NCBI GenBank assembly: GCA_958446945.1
Contig: CAUCYJ010000168.1
Span: 1-5,363 of the forward strand
DNA: 5,363 nucleotides
DNA from: UBA9414 sp958446945
GTDB lineage: Bacteria > Bacillota > Clostridia > Lachnospirales > Lachnospiraceae
Direction of reading: 5' to 3'
In this document: in pieces, positions 1 to 5,363 of the stretch
How the letters are laid out: every line of letters starts with the position of its first letter
Position numbering within the stretch: the first letter of the stretch is position 1
The notes under the pieces: model-generated
Told to the model about the DNA's origin: nothing
Database searches by the model: none
The model's input: the letters and a program-made list of their open reading frames with translations, nothing else
Made by a program: the position numbers and the translations under genes

Positions 1-571
1 TTGCCCCATGACTGATTTCTAAAATCCGATTAGATACCCGGTCAAGGAAATAACGATCATGTGTTACCATCAAAACAACGCCTCTGTAACTTCTCAAATA
101 ATCTTCCAGCCAGAAAATCATTTCTTCATCCAAATGATTCGTTGGCTCATCCAGGATCAATACATCAAATTCTCCCGCGAGCGTCTTTGCAAGCGCTGTT
201 CTCCTTTTCTGGCCACCTGAAAGATGCTCAATCTTCTTCTCATACTCTGTAATTCCAAGCCTGGTCAGATTGCTCTGCACAATCCAATCTGTATCACTGT
301 TTCCTTCAAGCGCATAGGAAGCCACTGTTGCTTCAGCCGGAAATACCGGATTCTGTGGAAGATAAGCAATCCGAATGCCATTCTGCCTGATAATCTGTCC
401 ACTGTCCGGTTCCTCCTCTCCGGCGATCATTTTCAAAAGAGTTGATTTTCCGGTTCCATTGATTCCAATGATTCCAACCTTATCTCCCTCCTGAATTCCA
501 AAAGATGCATCCCGAAAAATCACTTTCTCTCCGAATATTTTACTGATATGTTCTATATTTAAAATGTTCAT
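1..571 (-). CDS. ABC-F family ATPase, N-terminal part (3' end off the left edge)
   Basis: This is the first nucleotide-binding domain of an ABC-F protein, a soluble twin-ATPase class that acts on the ribosome (translation factors and antibiotic-resistance proteins) rather than in transport. The 190 visible codons show a Walker A (GINGTGKST, residues 36-44), Q-loop (YLPQNP, Q73), ABC signature LSGGQ (117-121), Walker B with the ABC-F hallmark DEPTNHLD (141-148, catalytic E142) and the H-switch (THDR, H171). No membrane segment is visible. The ATG at 571 is preceded by AGAGGAG with a 7-nt gap, and by a good promoter. Full ABC-F proteins are roughly 500-650 residues, so the interdomain linker and second ATPase domain lie outside. 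Only about 43 residues separate the Q-loop from the signature, so the arm subdomain is minimal, unlike EttA or E. coli Uup. The subfamily, and whether it confers resistance, cannot be decided from this part. Confidence 0.95.
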   Translation of the reverse strand, partial: MNILNIEHISKIFGEKVIFRDASFGIQEGDKVGIIGINGTGKSTLLKMIAGEEEPDSGQIIRQNGIRIAYLPQNPVFPAEATVASYALEGNSDTDWIVQSNLTRLGITEYEKKIEHLSGGQKRRTALAKTLAGEFDVLILDEPTNHLDEEMIFWLEDYLRSYRGVVLMVTHDRYFLDRVSNRILEISHGA

Positions 572-578
572 ATTTCTG

Positions 579-585
579 CTCCTCT
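579..585 (-). promoter_or_regulatory. Ribosome binding site of the ABC-F gene
   Basis: Read on the minus strand this is AGAGGAG, 7 nt before the ATG at 571. This near-ideal Shine-Dalgarno fixes the start codon, and the protein begins at the first beta strand of the ATPase domain (MNILNIEHISKIFG), as expected for an ABC-F protein. Confidence 0.85.
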
Positions 586-603
586 TTTTTACTTACATCA
601 TTT

Positions 604-632
604 ATGATAAAGGATTCTCATAATCTTGACAA
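604..632 (-). promoter_or_regulatory. Predicted sigma-A promoter of the ABC-F gene
   Basis: On the minus strand the -35 box is TTGTCA (627-632) and the -10 box is TATCAT (604-609), with exactly 17 bp between them. Each box differs from consensus at one position. Transcription would start near 597, giving a short leader of about 26 nt that is too small for a riboswitch or attenuator peptide. The -35 lies back-to-back with the rightward promoter, with 16 bp between the two -35 boxes. Confidence 0.7.
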
Positions 633-648
633 GAATTATATTATCCAT

Positions 649-677
649 TGGACATTCTGTCCGAAATTTTTTATACT
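649..677 (+). promoter_or_regulatory. Predicted sigma-A promoter of the ABC-ATPase gene
   Basis: The -35 box TGGACA (649-654) and -10 box TATACT (672-677) are separated by 17 bp. Each matches consensus at five of six positions. The expected start is near 684, which leaves a leader of about 58 nt before the ATG at 742. The -35 is embedded in an inverted repeat, so repressor control is possible. Confidence 0.7.
650..662. promoter_or_regulatory. Candidate operator: 13-bp inverted repeat over the -35 box
   Basis: The sequence reads GGACA-TTC-TGTCC, with perfect 5-bp arms around a 3-bp centre. It covers most of the -35 box of the rightward promoter and lies about 18 bp upstream of the -35 of the leftward one. 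A dimeric repressor bound here would block the plus-strand promoter directly and might also affect the divergent gene. No regulator gene is in the window and I do not recognise the site as belonging to a known regulator. A 5-bp-arm repeat can occur by chance, so this rests mainly on its position. Confidence 0.4.
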
Positions 678-730
678 GTTCCATATCAGTTATTTCATGA
701 TTTTAAATTAGTTTAAATGAATAATGAATC

Positions 731-736
731 AGGAGG
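731..736 (+). promoter_or_regulatory. Ribosome binding site that sets the ABC-ATPase start at 742
   Basis: A perfect AGGAGG lies 5 nt before the ATG at 742. An in-frame ATG at 724 lies upstream of this site and would place the Shine-Dalgarno inside the coding sequence. No comparable site precedes 724, so 742 is the better start. Confidence 0.85.
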
Positions 737-741
737 TTTTT

Positions 742-2472
742 ATGTATCATACAACACACAGCACTGCGGCAGATCTAAAAGATCTTATTTCATCTATCCA
801 TCGCAAAAGCTATCCGGCCTGCAAATCTCTGGCCGGAAACTATACATTTGAAAAATTCACACTTACTATCGATCATGTCCAGGGAGATCCTTTTGCCTCG
901 CCATCCCACATCAGCATCCGCGTACCTCACCGGTTTGCCGGATTTCCTACTGAGTTTTTCAACACCCCGTGGCGAAAGACTGCACTGGAGGATACCCTCC
1001 TTAGAGCTTGCGCTGCTGAATTGGCTAAATACTCTTTTCGAGCAAAAGGTTCCGGAAAAAGCGGCCTTATCGCTACAAGTATACCGGGGCAGGAAATCTT
1101 ACCGCGGAGCGCCTGTCAGATTACCAACCATGAAATCATTCTTCGCCTGGAAGCCGGTTTTCCCGCAAATGGACGAACCATCCAAGGACAGGAACTGGAA
1201 AAAATGCTTCTGGATTTTATTCCTTCCTGTGTACATACAGCGCTGTTTTACCGTCCGGAAAAATACGCACAGCTTCAAAAAGATATCCACCTTGCAGACG
1301 ATCAGCATGCACTCCGCCAATTCCTTACAGAACATCATCTGTCTGCCTTTGTAGCAGACGGTGCAATTCTTCCGAGAGAAAGCGGCATTTCACAAAAACC
1401 AATGAAACATGCGGTTCCCTTCTCTTCCCCGGATACACTGCGTGTTTCCTGCACCCTTCCACATCATGGAATCCTAACCGGTATGGGAATCCGGGAAGGG
1501 ATTACATTAATTGTCGGAGGCGGATATCACGGAAAGTCAACACTTTTAAATGCACTGGAAATGGGTGTATATAACCATATTTCCGGTGATGGACGGGAAT
1601 ATGTCGTTACCGATTCTTCGGCTCTGAAACTTCGCTCCGAAGACGGCCGCTCCGTACGCAACGTGGATATTTCGCTATTTATCAAAGATCTTCCAAACAA
1701 CAAAGATACGACTGCTTTCTACACAGAAGATGCCAGCGGAAGTACTTCCCAGGCCGCCGCAGTCATGGAAGGAATAGAATCCGGAAGTCATCTATTTCTC
1801 ATTGACGAAGATACTTCTGCAACAAATTTTATGATGCGGGATGAATTAATGCAAAAAGTAATCCACCGCGAGAAAGAACCAATCACTCCATTTTTAGAAC
1901 GTGCCAGAGATCTTTTTGAGCAGGATCACATTTCCACCATTCTTGTGGCAGGAAGTTCCGGTGCCTATTTTTACATTGCAGATACGATTATTCAACTGGA
2001 TCACTACCTCCCTTACGATATTACAGCGCAGGCTCTTGCTGCCAGCCGCTCTTATCCTGCACCCGCAATCAAAGCGCCCGGATATCATATCGGAATGTTC
2101 TGCCGTGTTCCTGAACATAAGGCAGAACATCCTGCACAAAAGAAGCACACGCCAATGGAGAACCATCTTCAGAAAATCAAGGTCTATGGCAAAGACTGTT
2201 TTCTTCTCGGAAAAGATACCGTAGAACTGCGTTATCTTTCTCAGCTAGCCAATTGTGAACAGACAAATACCCTTGCTCATCTACTCCGCTATGCACAAGC
2301 ACATTATTTTGATGGTACTTATACTCTGACACAGATTGTTGATCTTCTGGAAGAAGAACTAGCGAAAAATCAATTTCAAAATATTTGCAAAAACCGCTTT
2401 GTCCCTTCCGGATTATGCATCCCACGCCGTCAGGAAATCTTTTCCTGCTTTAACCGCTATCGTAAACTATAG
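742..2472 (+). CDS. Predicted ABC-class ATPase (PF09818/COG3044 type), function unknown
   Basis: A complete 576-residue soluble protein. From the family it is a P-loop ATPase of the ABC class without transporter membrane domains. Its bacterial role is not established. The Walker A is GGGYHGKST (259-267) and the Walker B is LFLIDED (351-357), followed by TSATNFMMRD, characteristic of the family. DASGSTSQAA (330-339) sits where a signature-like loop is expected, and VAGSSGAYF lies after the Walker B. The N-terminal domain carries GSGKSG (103-108), a glycine-lysine loop typical of this family's N-terminus. The C-terminus has a basic PRRQEI motif. Length fits the family (about 550-580). Start 742 follows AGGAGG; the upstream ATG at 724 is rejected. 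The gene has its own promoter, is divergent from the ABC-F gene and ends at a strong hairpin. A trypanosome relative, MRB1590, is reported to bind RNA, so an RNA-linked role is an inference only. Confidence 0.9.
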   Translation: MYHTTHSTAADLKDLISSIHRKSYPACKSLAGNYTFEKFTLTIDHVQGDPFASPSHISIRVPHRFAGFPTEFFNTPWRKTALEDTLLRACAAELAKYSFRAKGSGKSGLIATSIPGQEILPRSACQITNHEIILRLEAGFPANGRTIQGQELEKMLLDFIPSCVHTALFYRPEKYAQLQKDIHLADDQHALRQFLTEHHLSAFVADGAILPRESGISQKPMKHAVPFSSPDTLRVSCTLPHHGILTGMGIREGITLIVGGGYHGKSTLLNALEMGVYNHISGDGREYVVTDSSALKLRSEDGRSVRNVDISLFIKDLPNNKDTTAFYTEDASGSTSQAAAVMEGIESGSHLFLIDEDTSATNFMMRDELMQKVIHREKEPITPFLERARDLFEQDHISTILVAGSSGAYFYIADTIIQLDHYLPYDITAQALAASRSYPAPAIKAPGYHIGMFCRVPEHKAEHPAQKKHTPMENHLQKIKVYGKDCFLLGKDTVELRYLSQLANCEQTNTLAHLLRYAQAHYFDGTYTLTQIVDLLEEELAKNQFQNICKNRFVPSGLCIPRRQEIFSCFNRYRKL

Positions 2473-2479
2473 ACAGAAA

Positions 2480-2520
2480 AAGGCTCCCAAGCACACAACC
2501 ATAATGTGCTCCGGAGCCTT
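2480..2520. terminator. Bidirectional intrinsic terminator between convergent genes
   Basis: An 8-bp outer stem (AAGGCTCC at 2480-2487 with GGAGCCTT at 2513-2520) and a 6-bp inner stem (AGCACA at 2490-2495 with TGTGCT at 2505-2510) are separated by a 2x2 mismatch and closed by a 9-nt loop. On the minus strand the stem runs into a T tract (CCTTTTTCTG), a classic terminator for the ftsH-pepC transcript. On the plus strand the tail is weaker (CTATATTTGATTT), but the hairpin starts only 7 nt after the ABC-ATPase stop. It probably ends both transcripts, more efficiently leftward. Confidence 0.85.
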
Positions 2521-2554
2521 CTATATTTGATTTAAAACTTATGCACTAAATCTT

Positions 2555-3889
2555 CTAAGCAAGAGAACCCATCGGATCCCATGGTTCCAATAGAATCGGT
2601 TCACTTTCATACTCTTGGATAATCTCTTCCGGAAGATATTTTTTATTTACTACTATCTGGTACATATACTCATCAAACCACTCATCGGTCATCATATAGT
2701 ATCCGTCTTTTCCGGAATCTTTTCCCCAGCTGTTTTCGACCCGCCAACGGTTCGGACGTCCTTCTTCATCCAGATTCACTCCCATAAATACCATGGCGTG
2801 AGTCATTAAACTCTGTCCGTATTCCACTCGCTCGCCCTTTGTCATTGTAAATTTTGTGTGGAATAGCTCTTCTTTTCCATAATTCGCAAGATCCATTCGT
2901 CCATCTTCACGGCTCAGTTCTTTGCCGACATCACATCCAAACCAAACCGGTGATCCATCCTGCATTTGAGCAATCGCAGCTTTTTTCAGCACTTCTGTTT
3001 CCACATTCACATAACGGACTTCACGTCCTTCTTTCACATTACCGAGAAACTTCACACTATAACTTCTATGGAATGGCTTATCGCTTGTCGGCGCATTAAT
3101 CAAGCTGATATACTCACTTAAATCCAAATGAATATATTTATCATAAAATGCTTTCGGCGTCAGATTCGTATCTCTATGGAAGTTCTTGTCCTTATCCCGA
3201 ATTTCGAAATCAAATGTCTTTGGCGGCTTTCCGAGACAGATACAAAGAATATCATAGACTTCTTCCATCATCTCTTCTTTCTCTTTCCGCAATTCTTCTT
3301 CCGGCTTTCCTTCCCGATGCTCTCTTCTTAAAATACATGCATATTCACGAAGCTTCTCTGTCAGAAGCTGCACCATCTCACCTGTTGCAGAAGATGAGAC
3401 TGTCTCCGGCATAGCTGACTGCGGGACAAGACCATATTTCTCGACCAGATTGCAGATCATATCCCACTGACCACCATCGTTTAACGGTGCGCTCAATAAA
3501 TGTGAAATCAGCCGGCTGTCTGTCTCTTCATCCAACGTCTCCAAAATTGACTCCAGAAAGTAATTTGCTTTTTCCAGCTTATCATAGAACAATGTATAGC
3601 TCTGCGACAACTGAAATTCTTCCAGATTCATCTCATGAATCACATGATAGCGAAGAACATTCAGTGCTGCAAACATCCAACATCTTCCGCTTTTTTGCTG
3701 ATTCGTAATTTCTCCCTGATCCAGTAGGAGAGAAAATTCATGAGCATTTCCTCGCTCTGCCTGGTAATTCTGCGCTGTCTTTAAAACACCATTAGCAGTC
3801 ACTGCATTCATTGCAATTCTATTCGCCCGATCTGCGTCAAAACGGGCTTCAAATTGCTGCAATTTCTCATTCGTAATCATTACTTCCAT
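2555..3889 (-). CDS. pepC: Aminopeptidase C (C1 family cysteine peptidase, PepC/bleomycin hydrolase type)
   Basis: This is a cytoplasmic cysteine aminopeptidase that removes N-terminal residues from peptides. Family members form hexameric barrels with active sites inside. The whole papain-type active site is visible in a 444-residue protein: oxyanion Gln64 and nucleophile Cys70 in ITNQQKSGRCWMFA, His364 in LMTHAMVF and Asn386 in RVENSWG. Length matches PepC and bleomycin hydrolase (about 435-455). There is no signal peptide. The C-terminus, EPWDPMGSLA, corresponds to the arm that in this family reaches into the active site and restricts it to aminopeptidase activity. I chose the ATG at 3889 because AAAAGGAG lies 8 nt before it; the ATG at 3895 would be only 2 nt from that site. 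It lies 40 nt downstream of ftsH with no terminator between them, so both are probably on one mRNA. It ends at the hairpin at 2480-2520. Confidence 0.95.
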   Translation of the reverse strand: MEVMITNEKLQQFEARFDADRANRIAMNAVTANGVLKTAQNYQAERGNAHEFSLLLDQGEITNQQKSGRCWMFAALNVLRYHVIHEMNLEEFQLSQSYTLFYDKLEKANYFLESILETLDEETDSRLISHLLSAPLNDGGQWDMICNLVEKYGLVPQSAMPETVSSSATGEMVQLLTEKLREYACILRREHREGKPEEELRKEKEEMMEEVYDILCICLGKPPKTFDFEIRDKDKNFHRDTNLTPKAFYDKYIHLDLSEYISLINAPTSDKPFHRSYSVKFLGNVKEGREVRYVNVETEVLKKAAIAQMQDGSPVWFGCDVGKELSREDGRMDLANYGKEELFHTKFTMTKGERVEYGQSLMTHAMVFMGVNLDEEGRPNRWRVENSWGKDSGKDGYYMMTDEWFDEYMYQIVVNKKYLPEEIIQEYESEPILLEPWDPMGSLA

Positions 3890-3897
3890 TTCCATCG

Positions 3898-3905
3898 CTC
3901 CTTTT
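3898..3905 (-). promoter_or_regulatory. Ribosome binding site that sets the pepC start at 3889
   Basis: Read on the minus strand this is AAAAGGAG. It is 8 nt from the ATG at 3889, 2 nt from the ATG at 3895 and 17 nt from the ATG at 3880. Only the middle choice has normal spacing, so the annotated protein is two residues shorter than the longest reading frame. Confidence 0.75.
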
Positions 3906-3929
3906 GGTATAAATTCTGCTATTTACAGC

Positions 3930-5363
3930 TTACACCTCTTCTGCTTTAGAATCAACCAAATTTGGATATTCTTCTTTCTGATTCAGGATTTCCATAAATT
4001 CTTCTCCCGTAATTGTCTCACGCTCATAGAGATATTTGGCCAGTTCATGCAGCTTAGACATATGATCTGACAGAAGTTTCTCCGCCTTCTGATACTGCTG
4101 TCTTACAAGCGCAATCACTCTCTTATCAATATCGGCAGCCATTTCCTGAGAGCATGCCAATGAAGTATCTCCGCCAAGGTATTGATTGGAAACAGTCTCA
4201 AGCGCAACCATTCCAATATCTTTACTCATACCAAATCTTGTAATCATTGCTCTTGCAAGACGTGTTGCCTGTTCAATATCGTTAGACGCACCCGTTGTAA
4301 TAGAATGGAACACAAGATCTTCTGCACAGCGTCCTCCGGTAAAAGTTGCTATTTTATTCTCAATCTCTTCTTTTGACATCAGGTTATGTTCCCCTTCATC
4401 TACTTGCATCGTATATCCGAGAGCGCCCGATGTACGCGGAATAATCGTAATCTTTGTAACCGGAGCAGACTGTGTTTGAAGTGCAGCTACAAGCGCATGA
4501 CCAATCTCGTGGTAAGCAACAATCAGTTTCTCCTTATCTGACAATACTTTATTTTTCTTCTGATAACCTGCAATAACAACTTCAATACTTTCTTCTAAAT
4601 CTGCCTGAGTTACAAACTTTCTTCCGGCACGCACTGCATGCAGTGCCGCCTCATTAATCATATTAGCAAGCTCTGCTCCGGATGCCCCGGACGCTGCCCG
4701 CGCGATGGCATTAAAGTCAACACTGTCACTAAGACGAATCTTCTTGGCATGTACTTTCAAGATTTCCTCTCGTCCTTTTAAATCCGGAAGTTCTACCGGA
4801 ACACGTCTGTCAAAACGTCCCGGACGAAGAAGCGCCGGATCTAGTGAATCCGGACGGTTTGTTGCAGCAAGAATAACAACTCCTTTGCTTCCGTCGAATC
4901 CATCCATTTCTGTCAGCAGCTGATTCAACGTCTGCTCCCGCTCGTCATTTCCGCCCATACCTCCGTTATCACGCTTCTTACCAATCGTATCAATCTCATC
5001 AATAAATACGATACACGGTGCTTTCTCATTCGCCTGCTTAAACAGATCACGAACTTTTGCAGCACCCATTCCGACAAACATCTCTACAAATTCCGAACCG
5101 GAAATTGAAAAGAACGGTACATTCGCTTCTCCTGCAACCGCCTTAGCCAGCAATGTCTTACCAGTTCCAGGAGGACCTACAAGAAGAGCACCCTTCGGCA
5201 TCTTTGCACCGATTTCCTGATATTTCCCAGGATTGTGAAGGAAATCTACAATCTCCTGTAAAATCTCTTTCGCCTCATCTTCTCCGGCAACATCATTAAA
5301 CTTGATCCCCGTCTGAGACTGCACATATACTTTTGCGTTACTCTTACCAAACTGCATAGACGG
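3930..5363 (-). CDS. ftsH: ATP-dependent zinc metalloprotease FtsH, C-terminal part (5' end off the right edge)
   Basis: FtsH is a membrane-anchored AAA+ protease that unfolds and degrades misassembled membrane proteins and selected cytoplasmic ones. The 477 visible codons hold the ATPase and peptidase domains. Numbering from the Met at 5357: Walker A GPPGTGKT (61-68), pore loop MFVGMG (93-98), Walker B CIVFIDEID (115-123), second region of homology ATNRPDSLDPALLRPGRFDR (165-184), zinc site HEIGH (283-287, at 4497-4511) and the probable third zinc ligand Asp360 in TTGASND. That Met is not the start: the frame stays open upstream to the window edge (Pro-Ser before Met), and the N-terminal transmembrane and extracytoplasmic segment, over 100 residues in typical FtsH, is outside. 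The HEIGH motif replaces the usual HEAGH, suggesting a divergent clostridial paralogue. pepC follows 40 nt downstream, probably in the same operon. Confidence 0.96.
   Translation of the reverse strand, partial: PSMQFGKSNAKVYVQSQTGIKFNDVAGEDEAKEILQEIVDFLHNPGKYQEIGAKMPKGALLVGPPGTGKTLLAKAVAGEANVPFFSISGSEFVEMFVGMGAAKVRDLFKQANEKAPCIVFIDEIDTIGKKRDNGGMGGNDEREQTLNQLLTEMDGFDGSKGVVILAATNRPDSLDPALLRPGRFDRRVPVELPDLKGREEILKVHAKKIRLSDSVDFNAIARAASGASGAELANMINEAALHAVRAGRKFVTQADLEESIEVVIAGYQKKNKVLSDKEKLIVAYHEIGHALVAALQTQSAPVTKITIIPRTSGALGYTMQVDEGEHNLMSKEEIENKIATFTGGRCAEDLVFHSITTGASNDIEQATRLARAMITRFGMSKDIGMVALETVSNQYLGGDTSLACSQEMAADIDKRVIALVRQQYQKAEKLLSDHMSKLHELAKYLYERETITGEEFMEILNQKEEYPNLVDSKAEEV

Noticed and set aside
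625..633. Small palindrome CTTG-A-CAAG over the -35 box of the ABC-F promoter.
   Set aside because: Four-bp arms are too short to mean much, and part of it is explained by the TTGTCA -35 box itself.
702..718. Direct repeat TTTAAAT-TAG-TTTAAAT, 10-bp period, in the leader of the ABC-ATPase gene.
   Set aside because: The stretch is strongly AT-rich, so a 7-base A/T repeat is easily fortuitous. It lies downstream of the promoter and has no clear regulatory logic.
1048..1065. GSGKSG (residues 103-108) of the ABC-ATPase as a second Walker A, implying two ATPase domains.
   Set aside because: It lacks the spacing and flanking beta strand of a P-loop and has no partner Walker B. I recall it as a conserved N-terminal motif of this family. 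The true Walker A is at residues 259-267.
848..1354. 168-codon open frame in another frame inside the ABC-ATPase gene.
   Set aside because: It overlaps a well-supported gene entirely and has no ribosome binding site or recognisable motif. Composition explains it as a shadow. The same applies to the other short frames opposite or within the four genes.
3890..3929. Possible terminator or promoter in the ftsH-pepC gap (short GCT...AGC arms).
   Set aside because: The arms are only three to four bases with no T tract, and no paired -35 and -10 boxes are present. It holds only the pepC ribosome binding site.
5355..5357. The ATG at 5357 as the start of a short, soluble FtsH.
   Set aside because: The frame stays open upstream to the window edge, no Shine-Dalgarno can be seen, and the MQFGKSNAKV segment matches the internal linker just before the AAA+ domain in FtsH.

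Overview
The window looks like an ordinary chromosomal segment of a low-to-moderate-GC Firmicute, most likely a Lachnospiraceae-type gut clostridium. This rests on AT-lean coding sequence, strong AGGAGG-type ribosome binding sites, sigma-A-like promoters, and the style of the proteins (an ABC-F ATPase, a COG3044-type ABC-class ATPase, a PepC aminopeptidase and an FtsH with a clostridial HEIGH active site). The taxonomic call is inference from protein resemblance recalled from memory; no search was run.

Layout from left to right. (1) Positions 1-571, minus strand: the first 190 codons of an ABC-F ATPase, cut by the left edge. (2) Positions 572-741: a compact divergent intergenic region with two back-to-back sigma-A-type promoters. 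The rightward promoter has a 13-bp inverted repeat over its -35 box, a candidate operator. (3) Positions 742-2472, plus strand: a complete ABC-class ATPase of the PF09818/COG3044 type, whose function is poorly known. (4) Positions 2480-2520: a strong hairpin between convergent genes, probably a shared bidirectional terminator. (5) Positions 2555-3889, minus strand: a complete C1-family aminopeptidase, PepC/bleomycin hydrolase type. (6) Positions 3930-5363, minus strand: the ATPase and protease domains of FtsH, cut by the right edge so that the N-terminal membrane part is missing.

ftsH and pepC lie on the same strand 40 nt apart with no terminator between them, so they are probably co-transcribed. 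A processive membrane protease and a peptide-trimming aminopeptidase would make a plausible degradation cascade. The other half is a divergent pair of ABC-type ATPases. ABC-F proteins act on ribosomes, and the only well-studied relative of the COG3044 family that I recall binds RNA, so a shared translation or RNA role is a reasonable but untested idea.

There is no gene-free stretch over 300 bases, and I see no mobile element, CRISPR array, tRNA or rRNA. I found no clearly new multi-gene system. The points most worth a second look are the divergent ATPase pair with its candidate operator, the FtsH active-site variant next to pepC, and two start-codon corrections.
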